This document shows, in pieces, positions 46,491-55,275 of a stretch of DNA of 64,000 nt. Location: NCBI RefSeq assembly GCF_016027715.1, contig NZ_CP065691.1:1769954-1833953 (forward strand), in the 5' to 3' direction. The notes under the pieces were generated by a model, which saw nothing but the letters and a program-made list of their open reading frames with translations, was not told the origin of the DNA and searched no databases. Positions within the stretch are counted from its first letter, which is position 1. Each line of letters starts with the position of its first letter. The position numbers and the translations under genes were made by a program. Source of the DNA: Lactococcus garvieae. Its GTDB lineage: Bacteria > Bacillota > Bacilli > Lactobacillales > Streptococcaceae.

Positions 46491-47300
46491 TTAATTTGTC
46501 AAAATCGCTTCAAGTTCCGTTAAAACAGCAGCATCTCGATTGTGGCCGATGACCTTATCAGAAATTTTTAAGACCTCAGGAATGGCATTTTCGACAGCAA
46601 CAGCGGTACCTGCAAGTTCCAACATCTCCAAGTCATTACTTTGATCCCCAAAAGCTGTGAGGACTTCAGGTCGAGCTTGGAGGTGTGTGAGAAGGTGTGA
46701 TAGACCCGTTGCTTTACTGATACCAGCCGACATGATATCAATAGAGCGGAAACCTGTTGTAGTGGCACGAACATCGGGTACACGCGCATTAATCCAATTT
46801 TCACATTCACGGATCTGTTCAGGTGGAAATTCCACACAGACTTTTAAGATTTCGTCTTCAATATCGTGGACCGACTTCACTAATTGTAAGTCAGAATAAT
46901 ACATATTAGCAAATTCAACAAATTGTGGGTCAGCTGTTTGAAGAGCGTAAGCACCATTTAGACCAGAAAAAAGAACGACATCACGGTGCATATGTGGGTT
47001 TTGACGCACAACATCCACGAGTTTGCTGGCCTTGTCTTGTCCGAGAATACTACTGTAGAGGATGTTTCCCTGGTATTTTACAAGGGCTCCATTTTCAGCG
47101 CAGAAGGCGACTTGGTCTTGGAATTCATCAAAGAGTTCTTCTAAGGCTAAAAGTTGTCGGCCGCTGGCGGCACAGAAGAGGTAGTTTCTCTTTTTGAACT
47201 CTTTTAAGATATCCCGAAGGCGGCTTTTATCGTAACTACGGTTTTCATCGAGAAAGGTCCCATCCATGTCTGTCGCAAATATTTTTAATTGATTATTCAT
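46491..47300 (-). CDS. Cof-type HAD phosphatase
   Basis: A 269-residue haloacid dehalogenase-superfamily hydrolase of the Cof (IIB) subfamily. Motif I is FATDMDGTFLDE, motif II CAASGRQ, and motifs III/IV are in GISKATGLSHL and AFGDQSNDLEML. Such enzymes dephosphorylate sugar phosphates or flavin/pyridoxal phosphates; the substrate cannot be read from sequence. It starts 14 bases after the abcF terminator stem, with GGGGAGAAG as ribosome site, and is probably expressed by read-through or from an unseen promoter. Confidence 0.9.
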   Translation of the reverse strand: MNNQLKIFATDMDGTFLDENRSYDKSRLRDILKEFKKRNYLFCAASGRQLLALEELFDEFQDQVAFCAENGALVKYQGNILYSSILGQDKASKLVDVVRQNPHMHRDVVLFSGLNGAYALQTADPQFVEFANMYYSDLQLVKSVHDIEDEILKVCVEFPPEQIRECENWINARVPDVRATTTGFRSIDIMSAGISKATGLSHLLTHLQARPEVLTAFGDQSNDLEMLELAGTAVAVENAIPEVLKISDKVIGHNRDAAVLTELEAILTN

Positions 47301-47313
47301 CTTCTCCCCTTAT

Positions 47314-47350
47314 CAAAAATGCTCCGCTTCAAGATAATCTTGGCGGAGCA
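47314..47350 (-). terminator. Terminator of the ABC-F gene
   Basis: On the minus strand TGCTCCGC (47343-47350) pairs with GCGGAGCA (47320-47327), with an inner CAAGA-TCTTG stem, then TTTTT. Confidence 0.8.
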
Positions 47351-47376
47351 GTACTTTTAGTCTAGTGTAACTACTA

Positions 47377-49005
47377 TTAACCTTCAGACCAAAGTTCTTT
47401 AACTTTAGCTTGAACTTCATCATTTGCCAAGAAGTCATCGTAGGTTTCACCGATACGGTCAATGACACCATTTTTCGAAATAACAACGATATGGTTGGCC
47501 AAAGTGTTGATGAATTCACGGTCATGTGAAGTGAAAAGAATACTACCTTTGAATTTTTTCAAGCCATCATTAAGAGCGGAAATTGATTCCAAGTCCAAGT
47601 GATTTGTTGGATCATCAAGAACCAAAACATTCGCACGTTGCAACATCATTTTAGACAGCATTACACGAACTTTTTCTCCCCCTGAAAGGACAGAAACAGA
47701 TTTGAGTGATTCCTCACCTTTGAAGAGCATACGACCCAAGAAACCACGAAGATAAGTATTGTCATCTTCTTCTTTAGTCAAGACGAATTGACGCAACCAA
47801 TCTAAGATAGACTCATCAGTCGCAAAGTCACGGCTGTTGTCTTTAGGAAGATAAGAGCGAGAAGAAGTTACTCCCCATTTAATCTCTCCTGTATACTCGA
47901 TGTCACCCATCAAGGCACGAATCAAAGCAGTAGTTTGGATATCGTTTTGTCCGATAAAGGCAGTTTTATCGCCAGGTGCTAAGATAAAGCTGATGTTATC
48001 AATGACTTTCTCACCATCGATTTCAACAGACAAGTTGTCAACACGCAGTAAGTCATTTCCGATTTCACGTTCTTGGTCAAAACCGATAAATGGATACTTA
48101 CGAGAAGAAGGAACAAAACTTTCAACTTCGATTTTATCCAGCATTTTTTTACGTGATGTGGCTTGTTTTGATTTAGAAGCATTGGCAGAGAAACGTGCGA
48201 TGAAGTCTTGCAACTCTTTGATTTTTTCTTCAGCTTTACGGTTAGCATCTCCTTGAAGACGAAGCGCAAGCTCTGAAGATTCTTTCCAGAAATCATAGTT
48301 ACCTGGATAGAGTTTGATTTTACCGTAGTCAAGATCCGCCATGTATGTACATACATTGTTGAGGAAATGACGGTCATGGGAAACGACGATAACTGTGTTT
48401 TCGAAATTAATCAAGAAGTCTTCCAACCAGCTGATGGCTTGGATATCCAAACCGTTGGTAGGTTCATCTAAAAGAAGTACATCAGGTTTACCGAAAAGGG
48501 CACGGGCCAAAAGCACTTTAACGTGTTCACCAGAAGTCAAGTTAGCCATGACATCATAATGTTGGTCTGTTTTGATACCGAGGCTTTGAAGAAGTTGAGC
48601 AGCTTCAGCTTCAGCTTCATAACCACCCATTTCGCCAAATTCAGCTTCTAGCTCGGCAGCACGCATCCCATCTTCATCAGAAAAATCTTCTTTCATATAG
48701 ATGGCATTTTTTTCTTGAGCAATAGCATAGAGCTTTTCGTTACCCATCATAACGACATCAAGAGGTGTTTGGTCTTCGTAGTCATAGTGATTTTGACGAA
48801 GTACAGACATACGCTCATTTGGGCCCATTGAGACATGTCCGGTTGTAGGTTGGATTTCACCATCCAAGATTTTTAAAAATGTTGATTTACCGGCACCGTT
48901 GGCACCGATTAAACCATAGCAGTTACCTGCCGTAAACTTGATATTAACATCATCAAAAAGCTTGCGGTCAGAAAATTGTAATGATACATCAGAAACTGTA
49001 AGCAT
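47377..49005 (-). CDS. ABC-F family ATPase, YkpA/YbiT type
   Basis: A 542-residue soluble protein with two ABC ATPase domains and no membrane segment, so a ribosome-associated ABC-F factor rather than a transporter. Domain 1 has GANGAGKST (K40), LTSGE as signature and LLLDEPTNGLD (E181). The linker (about 245-295) is rich in lysine and helical. Domain 2 has GQNDIQTT (352-359), without the Walker A lysine, LSGGE, and LVLDDPTNHLD with D465 in place of the catalytic glutamate. This pattern seems common in streptococcal YkpA-like proteins. A 24-bp palindrome lies in its leader. Confidence 0.88.
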   Translation of the reverse strand: MLTVSDVSLQFSDRKLFDDVNIKFTAGNCYGLIGANGAGKSTFLKILDGEIQPTTGHVSMGPNERMSVLRQNHYDYEDQTPLDVVMMGNEKLYAIAQEKNAIYMKEDFSDEDGMRAAELEAEFGEMGGYEAEAEAAQLLQSLGIKTDQHYDVMANLTSGEHVKVLLARALFGKPDVLLLDEPTNGLDIQAISWLEDFLINFENTVIVVSHDRHFLNNVCTYMADLDYGKIKLYPGNYDFWKESSELALRLQGDANRKAEEKIKELQDFIARFSANASKSKQATSRKKMLDKIEVESFVPSSRKYPFIGFDQEREIGNDLLRVDNLSVEIDGEKVIDNISFILAPGDKTAFIGQNDIQTTALIRALMGDIEYTGEIKWGVTSSRSYLPKDNSRDFATDESILDWLRQFVLTKEEDDNTYLRGFLGRMLFKGEESLKSVSVLSGGEKVRVMLSKMMLQRANVLVLDDPTNHLDLESISALNDGLKKFKGSILFTSHDREFINTLANHIVVISKNGVIDRIGETYDDFLANDEVQAKVKELWSEG

Positions 49006-49034
49006 GGATATATTTTTCTCCTAGAATATATTGG

Positions 49035-49058
49035 TTTATAAAAGTTAACTTTTATAAA
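49035..49058. repeat. 24-bp perfect palindrome in the abcF leader
   Basis: TTTATAAAAGTT followed by its exact reverse complement AACTTTTATAAA. It lies between the predicted abcF promoter and the ATG. Confidence 0.8.
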
Positions 49059-49070
49059 GGTTATCGCCTT

Positions 49071-49099
49071 ATTCTATCATATTTTCAGTCTTTTTGAAA
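49071..49099 (-). promoter_or_regulatory. abcF promoter
   Basis: On the minus strand, -35 TTTCAA (49094-49099), 17-bp spacer, extended -10 TGaTAGAAT (TAGAAT at 49071-49076). The leader of about 60 bases holds the 24-bp palindrome. Confidence 0.6.
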
Positions 49100-49227
49100 C
49101 ACCGTAATTTGAGATAAATTGGACTTTTAGTTTTATTTTAGCGAGGCTTCAGTCTAGCTTAAGTCGAGTCTATTATAATATCCTTATTCCAATAAAATTT
49201 TTCATAAAACCTACTCCTAAAAGCAGA

Positions 49228-49257
49228 AAATGTCTTAGCTTAGCTAAGGCATTTTTT
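49228..49257 (+). terminator. Orphan terminator upstream of the CxxCxxCC gene
   Basis: ATGTCTTAGC-TTA-GCTAAGGCAT followed by T6. No plus-strand gene lies before it. A possible -10 TATAAT at 49174-49179 would give an RNA of about 75 bases ending here; the support is weak. Confidence 0.5.
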
Positions 49258-49284
49258 GTTCTTTTCTTGTATAATAAATAGCAA

Positions 49285-49770
49285 ATGGATATAGAACATT
49301 ATAAAGATTTAGCCCTTCAAAAAAAGAAAGAACACAAAAAGTTTTTAGGAACTTTAAAAAAGAAAGCACCCAAAAATTTAGACTATCTGGTTAAAGAAAC
49401 ACATGATGAAGTTTTTGCTGAGATTGATTGTACTGCCTGTGCCAACTGTTGTAAAAGTTTAGGCCCTCTTTTTACGGAAGCTGATATCACACGTATTTCA
49501 AAGTTTCTGCGGATGAAACCTGCTGATTTTGAAGCACACTATCTGCGTATAGATGAAGATGGGGATAAAGTTTTTCAGACCATGCCCTGCCCCTTTCTAG
49601 GCAGTGACAATCTTTGTAGCATATATGAAGTACGTCCCAAAGCATGCCGTGAATTTCCTCATACAGACAGGAAAAAAATTTACCAGATTAATAATCTAAC
49701 ATTGAAAAATACAGTAACTTGTCCAGCAGCTTATCTTTTTGTTGAGAAGCTTCGGAAAAAGTTGGATTAA
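49285..49770 (+). CDS. CxxCxxCC-type (YkgJ-family) metal-binding protein
   Basis: A 161-residue protein with the YkgJ/zinc-iron-chelating cluster signature CTACANCC (C49, C52, C55, C56), followed by further cysteines in MPCPFLG, NLCSIYE, RPKACREFP and TCPAA. These probably bind an iron-sulfur cluster or zinc. Function of the family is unknown. The -10 TATAAT (49270-49275) ends nine bases before the ATG and no ribosome site is seen, so the mRNA would have almost no leader. Confidence 0.82.
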   Translation: MDIEHYKDLALQKKKEHKKFLGTLKKKAPKNLDYLVKETHDEVFAEIDCTACANCCKSLGPLFTEADITRISKFLRMKPADFEAHYLRIDEDGDKVFQTMPCPFLGSDNLCSIYEVRPKACREFPHTDRKKIYQINNLTLKNTVTCPAAYLFVEKLRKKLD

Positions 49771-49794
49771 TAAAAAGACCTATATAGAACTTTT

Positions 49795-50532
49795 TTATTT
49801 GTAATAGTTTTCAATGGCTTCTAAGAAATATTCAGGAAGATTTTCATGTTTTTGATTATAGTTTGCTCGGAAGCGAGGGTCTTCAACATACATCTGTCCG
49901 AGTCCAATATGAGCTTCTGGGCTAATCGTATCTTCTGGCCAAAAAAGTTCCAAAATTTTTTTATGCAGACTGATGGCTTGTTTTGCCAAGTTATCGTCTT
50001 TATTCTCATAGGCTTCTTCGAGTAGCTGAATAACTTTTTCGTGTGACTCCTGCCACTCTTTTATTTTGGCTTGGTCAGCTTTGGCGTATTTTTTGTAAGA
50101 TTGTTCTACGCGTGCTTCGCCCCATTTTTGGCGTATTTCTGACCCGTATTTTTCTTCATTTTCTTTAAGTTGTTTGATTTTTAGTAATTCAAAGTCTTTT
50201 TCGTTCATTTGATAATCTCCTTTATTTAGCTTTAGGGACAGGTGGGCGATTAAGTTTTCCAAATGCTTCTTTTGGCTATTTAAGCGTTTTAAATGCTGAT
50301 TTAATGCTTCTTTTTCATCGCGTCCTTCTGATAATATTGCCTTTATTTGTTCAAGTGGAAGGTCAAAAGTTCTTAAACTCATGATATAAAATATCCGCGC
50401 AAGATCCTCGTCAGAATACAGGCGGTAATCATTCTCATCTCTATGAGGGTTAAGGAGCCCTACAGACTCCCAATGACGCAGTGTTTTTGAAGTTAAGCCC
50501 GTCATTTTGGTGACATTTTTAATATTTTTCAT
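49795..50532 (-). CDS. MerR-family regulator with TipAS-like domain
   Basis: A 245-residue regulator. The MerR helix-turn-helix begins KNVTKMTGLTSKTLRHWESVGLLNP (1-70), a dimerisation helix follows (about 75-105), and the C-terminal half (about 120-245) is a TipAS-type ligand domain with YGSEIRQKWGEARVEQSYKK and the EDPRFRANY end. TipA-like proteins sense multiple drugs. It reads leftward and faces the CxxCxxCC gene; its targets are not evident. Confidence 0.88.
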   Translation of the reverse strand: MKNIKNVTKMTGLTSKTLRHWESVGLLNPHRDENDYRLYSDEDLARIFYIMSLRTFDLPLEQIKAILSEGRDEKEALNQHLKRLNSQKKHLENLIAHLSLKLNKGDYQMNEKDFELLKIKQLKENEEKYGSEIRQKWGEARVEQSYKKYAKADQAKIKEWQESHEKVIQLLEEAYENKDDNLAKQAISLHKKILELFWPEDTISPEAHIGLGQMYVEDPRFRANYNQKHENLPEYFLEAIENYYK

Positions 50533-50597
50533 AGGTCTCCTTTCAGCTGATAGATTTATTATATACCTTTACCTTAGGGCAAGGTCAAGCCTTATAC

Positions 50598-50632
50598 AAA
50601 AAAACCTCATGTTTTTCATGAGATTTTTTTTA
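50598..50632. terminator. Terminator after the pip/yhgE gene
   Basis: CTCATG-TTTTT-CATGAG (50607-50623) inside A- and T-tracts. Works for the leftward gene ending at 50633. Confidence 0.8.
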
Positions 50633-53350
50633 TTAATGGAAGATATGACTTTTTTGTGCCATCTCTGATATTTTTTTCGAAGTTTTCTCTAGGTGTGGGA
50701 AAAGTAGAAGTCCCGCTACTAAGAAGACAACAGAAACAGCTACAAGGATTACAATGGCAAACCAAGCGTTTGGCCAATAGATACCTCCAGCTGACTCACG
50801 TAATAAGTTAACTGCGTGAGTGAATGGTAAGTAAGGATTAATGGCTTGGAAGAACTTACCTGAAACTTGGATAGGATAGTTCCCTCCCCCACCGGAGATA
50901 GAAAGTACCAAGATGATAATCGCAATACCTTTACCAATATTTCCAAAGAGTGCCACTAAAACATACACCATAATCATAAAGGTGATGGCTATCAGTAAAG
51001 CAAATAAGACACTGTAGACGGGATTGTGGACATCGACCCCGAGGCCAAAGTAATTACCTAGAGTAACGATTAGAGCTTGTCCCAGCCCCATCACGATGAA
51101 AGTAAGCATACGGGCAGAGAATTGCTCACGTTTAGAATAGAGCAGTTTATCTTTGCCATCCAAGTGGAAACCAGTTACGGCAACACTGGAGAAGAGGACG
51201 GCGCCCACCCATAAACAAAGTGCAGTATAGAATGGAGTGCTTGCCGAACCATTATTAGCGATAGGATAGATAGCATTTTCTTGAACATCAACGGGTTGAG
51301 TCAAGAATTCACTTTCTTTAGTTGCATCCAGTTTCAAAAGTTTGACAATTTCACCCAAGTTGACTTCTTTTTCACCCTTTTGAATGGCATCTGCAGCTTT
51401 GCGGATACCTGTTTTGATACTAGGCCAATCATTGATAATTAAATCATTGGCTTGGTTCAAGGCTTTCTCAAGATCAGGCATTTTTTCGTTAACAGTTCCT
51501 AAAGTTTGTGTAAGATCTTTACGAATACCAGGATAGTCGTTTTTGACAAAATCAGCAGCTTTATCTAACTTTTGCTCCACAAGAGGCAGCTCGTTTTGAT
51601 AAAGAGAAGCACCTTTATTAATGGCGTTGACGATTGTCTCCATATTACCATTGAGCATAAAATTGGCATCATGAACTTCTTGCTTAATCGCCGGCATCTC
51701 TTTTTGATATTTTTCAAGTAAAGTAATCGCATTCGTAACGGTCTTGCTTGTTGAGTTAAGCAAAGATTCAAAGTCAATAGCTTGAGCTTTTGTTAGGAGG
51801 CCTTGCGCGTGCTGGATGGTTGCGATGAGTTGGGTGAGGACATTTTGTATTTTTGCAGTTATATCATCAACATTAATTTGACTAACAAGACCAGAAATGT
51901 TCTTAGCGAGGGCATCAATTTGATCTAAATAAGCTTTAATAGTGTCGATATGCTCATCTGAAGAAGGATCTTGGATAATGGCATTTATATTACCAAGTGT
52001 ACTACTGATGTCGCTTAATAAAGTATATAAATTATTCAACGAGTCAATAGCAGCTTTAAACTCTTCATTTCCTGCATTTTCTTGCGCTTTTTGTAGAAAA
52101 CCAACTAAATTTCTGATTGCCTCTTGTTGTTGGGGAACACTTGCTTGGTAAGCTTTGACGAGGTTATCGATGTTTTCTTTTTCCTCATCAGTGAGTTGTC
52201 CATCCGCAACAGCTTGCTTTATAGTATTAACGATAGAGGAAGTAGTATCCGCTACATTTTGTAGCGATTTTAAAGTTACTTCAACACTACTTGTAATACT
52301 TGGCAAAGCAGTCTGAAGTTGTGTTGCCCCCTCCAAAGTAGTAGAAGCTAACTGATCCGCTTGATTTCCTAGTTTGCGAATATCGGGCAGAGCAGTTTGC
52401 ACTTGCTGGATGATTATTAAACCTTGTTTAGCTTCTTGAATACCTTCATTCATTGTTTGTTGTACAGAGGCAAAGTCGTTGTCGATCATTGCAATCTGTT
52501 TCCCAGCATTTTGTATTTCAGGTATTTTTTCTTGAAGTGTCATGATAATCGAAAGCTGATCTTTAACGGCTGGCATACTCTCATCAAGCTGAACAACTTT
52601 TTCGCCTAAAGCGTCAACTTCAGGTAAATAATCGATGAATTCATTTGCTTTAGCCAGTTTAGCTTTCAAATCGGGCATCTTGCCATGCAAGTCCACGACT
52701 TGTTGGGTATATTGATCGATTGTATCAAGATTATCATTAGTGGATAAAATGGTACTCTTTACCTTTTGGATACTGACCATGTTTTTATCAATATCATATC
52801 CAATGTCATTAAAGGTTTTAAGTAAGGTGCTACTTGCCGTTTTGATAAACTCTTCGGAAATCTGACTTTGCAAAGAAGAGGCACCTTTAGATGTAATTTT
52901 AGGGGCAATAGCATTTATTTTTTCATTGATGGAATAAACAATTTTAGGTTTCTGGATATCTCCAGTTGTAAAGCTGAGTAAGTTCTTTGAAAAGTCAGCA
53001 GGCAAGTAGATACCAGCGTAATATTTACCAGATTTGACTCCTTTGTCCAACTCTTGTTTTGAGTCAACAAACTTCCAGCCCAGTTGCTTATTCTCTTTAA
53101 GGTTGCTTAAGACTTCGTCCCCAATATTGATTGACTTGTCTTGGAATTTCTCTGTTCGGTCATCACTATAAACAGCGATTGGGAGCTGTGAAGTATTCGC
53201 ATAAGGATCCCAAAGGGCTTTAATATTAAACCAAGCATACAAAGATGGGATAAACATCAATGCAACCACTAAAAAAATTGCTATTGGATTTTTAAAGATA
53301 CGTTTCCAATCCAGAATAAATAGTTTTCCGGTATTTTTTATATGTTTCAC
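50633..53350 (-). CDS. YhgE/Pip family membrane protein (phage infection protein homologue)
   Basis: A 905-residue protein. One membrane helix near the start (about 19-40) is followed by the conserved [18 protein letters not shown], then a very long extracellular region of coiled-coil repeats (about 180-680), and five or six membrane helices at the end (about 720-890), ABC-2-like. The family includes Pip of L. lactis, about 900 residues, required for infection by c2-type phages (established). Its normal role may be export of a wall or cell-surface component. It forms a unit with the TetR gene 45 bases upstream. Confidence 0.9.
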   Translation of the reverse strand: MKHIKNTGKLFILDWKRIFKNPIAIFLVVALMFIPSLYAWFNIKALWDPYANTSQLPIAVYSDDRTEKFQDKSINIGDEVLSNLKENKQLGWKFVDSKQELDKGVKSGKYYAGIYLPADFSKNLLSFTTGDIQKPKIVYSINEKINAIAPKITSKGASSLQSQISEEFIKTASSTLLKTFNDIGYDIDKNMVSIQKVKSTILSTNDNLDTIDQYTQQVVDLHGKMPDLKAKLAKANEFIDYLPEVDALGEKVVQLDESMPAVKDQLSIIMTLQEKIPEIQNAGKQIAMIDNDFASVQQTMNEGIQEAKQGLIIIQQVQTALPDIRKLGNQADQLASTTLEGATQLQTALPSITSSVEVTLKSLQNVADTTSSIVNTIKQAVADGQLTDEEKENIDNLVKAYQASVPQQQEAIRNLVGFLQKAQENAGNEEFKAAIDSLNNLYTLLSDISSTLGNINAIIQDPSSDEHIDTIKAYLDQIDALAKNISGLVSQINVDDITAKIQNVLTQLIATIQHAQGLLTKAQAIDFESLLNSTSKTVTNAITLLEKYQKEMPAIKQEVHDANFMLNGNMETIVNAINKGASLYQNELPLVEQKLDKAADFVKNDYPGIRKDLTQTLGTVNEKMPDLEKALNQANDLIINDWPSIKTGIRKAADAIQKGEKEVNLGEIVKLLKLDATKESEFLTQPVDVQENAIYPIANNGSASTPFYTALCLWVGAVLFSSVAVTGFHLDGKDKLLYSKREQFSARMLTFIVMGLGQALIVTLGNYFGLGVDVHNPVYSVLFALLIAITFMIMVYVLVALFGNIGKGIAIIILVLSISGGGGNYPIQVSGKFFQAINPYLPFTHAVNLLRESAGGIYWPNAWFAIVILVAVSVVFLVAGLLLFPHLEKTSKKISEMAQKSHIFH

Positions 53351-53395
53351 AAATTCTCCTCTTTTAATAAATCTAAGGTAGATTAATTTCTAATA

Positions 53396-53926
53396 TCAGT
53401 TAATAAGAGCCATTAACAGCTCAGAGATTTGTTCTGGCGACTCTTTACGTTTACGACGAATCCAAGCTTGCGTTAAACCGAAAATAGCATGGGCATAGTA
53501 AGTCGTTGTATAAATGCTCTCCAATTTATTCATTTTATCTCGCTTAGGATTTTGTGGCAAAATCGAGCGAGCCAGAATGTTTTTCAACTGAGCTTGCATA
53601 AACTGATGGATTTCTTTGCTGCCATTTTCGGAAAATAAAGCAGCATAAATTTCATTTTTATCAAGAAACTCATAAGTCTCTAACATTGTCTTATGTAGAT
53701 CGCCATTATTTTTTTCAAAGACGTATTCAATTGTGTTAAACAGGGTCTTTTGGTATTGATCGATCATATCGTACTTGTCTTGGTAATGCGTATAGAAGCC
53801 GCTCCGACTAATTTTAGCTACTTTTACAAGCTCTGTTGTTGTAATATGGTCGAATGGTTTTTCCTGCAAAAGCTGAGTAATCGCATCACGAAGTCTTGAT
53901 TTTGTACGTTCTTTTCTGTTTTCCAT
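53396..53926 (-). CDS. TetR-family regulator of the yhgE/pip unit
   Basis: A 176-residue regulator with helix-turn-helix TTTELVKVAKISRSGFYTHY (about 28-50) and a C-terminal ligand or dimer domain. TetR genes commonly pair with yhgE. ATG 53926 follows GGAGG by five bases; the upstream frame is not used. Two copies of a 19-bp element bracket its promoter, so it probably represses itself and yhgE. Confidence 0.88.
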   Translation of the reverse strand: MENRKERTKSRLRDAITQLLQEKPFDHITTTELVKVAKISRSGFYTHYQDKYDMIDQYQKTLFNTIEYVFEKNNGDLHKTMLETYEFLDKNEIYAALFSENGSKEIHQFMQAQLKNILARSILPQNPKRDKMNKLESIYTTTYYAHAIFGLTQAWIRRKRKESPEQISELLMALIN

Positions 53927-53956
53927 AAATCCTCCTCTATTACTAAAATATAAAAA

Positions 53957-54053
53957 GAACATAGCGTCTATAATTAGCAAAGATATTCATTATAACCCTT
54001 ATTGAGTTTACGATATGCAATTATAACACAAACTGGACGTAGTGTCTATAATT
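53957..54053 (-). promoter_or_regulatory. tetR-yhgE promoter with two operator-like repeats
   Basis: On the minus strand, -35 TAGACA (54043-54048), 17-bp spacer, extended -10 TGtTATAAT (54020-54025). GAACATAGCGTCTATAATT (53957-53975) and GGACGTAGTGTCTATAATT (54035-54053) match at 16 of 19 bases in direct orientation, 78 bp apart. The second overlaps the -35 box. Confidence 0.7.
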
Positions 54054-54132
54054 TTGTGTGAAAAATTAGAATTTTTCCTAGAGATGATAAGTCCCACACT
54101 TTAAAAATTAGCTTTAAAGGGGAGAATAAAGT

Positions 54133-54154
54133 AAAAAAGCCGGGGGTTCCGGCT
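54133..54154 (-). terminator. Terminator of the C59 hydrolase gene
   Basis: On the minus strand AGCCGG-AACCC-CCGGCT followed by T6. Confidence 0.8.
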
Positions 54155-54161
54155 CATAGTT

Positions 54162-55058
54162 TTACATGCTAGGAAAAGGATAACTTATTACAGATAATGA
54201 ATCATAAGTTTGTAGGTATAAAGTACGACTTGTTAAGTCTACTGCACTCCGATAAACCGTATAAGTATTAGAACGCCCATCAGATTTCGGAACGGTCACC
54301 GCATTTAAAATATGCCAAACTTCACTTACATTTTGTCGTTCATCAGCGGCAAGGATGGCATGTTCTTTTAAAATAGTTGCCCGGATGAAGCGTGATGTTG
54401 GAGTAAAACCTCCAGGAAAAACAGGTTTGCCACTAAAGTTTCCTGTGGAGATACGATTTGCTCGGGTTGGTATGGGTGTCAAATCCATATAATCGTGCAA
54501 TTTCAAAATTTCACGTTCAAATTTCGGAGCGTTTGTGACGACGCCTATTGTATTTTCAATAATCTCAAAGGAACCATTTCGTGGCTCAATATTAATCATA
54601 CGACCTGTAACATCGACAGCTGAAAAGTGTAAGTCACTACGTCCAAATTTATAGGTGGAAAATTTATCCGTCATCAATTGGATATTGTCCAACTGGCTGA
54701 CCAAATCTGCAACAGAACGACAATTTCCCAAGGCCCATGTCACAAATTCAAAAGGTGCGAGCTGGGTTTTATCCTTACGAGGACTTTCTGCATACTCAGA
54801 ATGATTTGAGAAAGTAAGTTTCTGCACTGAAAGTCCAAATTCGTTGACTCCATCTGAAATATCTGCGTGGAAATCAGGCAAATTTCTGCCGACGCCTAAG
54901 ATAGCATAAGAGTTAATCATTTCACTATCATCATAGACACTTTTCCAATAATAATTTTTAGGCAAAATAAGTGCTTCGGGAGTGAAGTCGTACCAGTCCA
55001 TCGTCCTTGCGAAAACAATACTTCCATTAGCATCTTGCATTTTTATACTTGTACACAT
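54162..55058 (-). CDS. Choloylglycine hydrolase family (bile salt hydrolase / penicillin V acylase-like)
   Basis: A 298-residue Ntn hydrolase of peptidase family C59. C2 directly after the initiator methionine is the nucleophile, with R18 and D21 in FARTMDWYD and the asparagine in VVTNAP. It is slightly shorter than typical bile salt hydrolases (about 315-325). Substrates in the family range from conjugated bile acids to penicillin V and N-acyl homoserine lactones, so the exact reaction is open. No signal peptide; cytoplasmic. It is a single gene between tetR and the MFS transporter, which reads the other way. Confidence 0.85.
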   Translation of the reverse strand: MCTSIKMQDANGSIVFARTMDWYDFTPEALILPKNYYWKSVYDDSEMINSYAILGVGRNLPDFHADISDGVNEFGLSVQKLTFSNHSEYAESPRKDKTQLAPFEFVTWALGNCRSVADLVSQLDNIQLMTDKFSTYKFGRSDLHFSAVDVTGRMINIEPRNGSFEIIENTIGVVTNAPKFEREILKLHDYMDLTPIPTRANRISTGNFSGKPVFPGGFTPTSRFIRATILKEHAILAADERQNVSEVWHILNAVTVPKSDGRSNTYTVYRSAVDLTSRTLYLQTYDSLSVISYPFPSM

Positions 55059-55195
55059 AGTAATATTTTAGCAAAAGATTTTCTCTTTCCTCCTAAAAAT
55101 GGCTTATACGGGAAGATATACTTTTTTATTTTTGTCCTTAATTAAGCAAAAAGCGAACATTCAAAAGATTACATTCTTTTAAGCATATCCCGTCC

Positions 55196-55224
55196 TTGCA
55201 ACTCAATTTTCAAAATGATAAACT
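55196..55224 (+). promoter_or_regulatory. MFS transporter promoter
   Basis: -35 TTGCAA (55196-55201), 17-bp spacer, extended -10 TGaTAAACT (TAAACT at 55219-55224). Confidence 0.7.
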
Positions 55225-55275
55225 GTCTAAAGCAAATAAAGTCAGACAGAGATCTGGCATTTGGAGGAATTGAAT

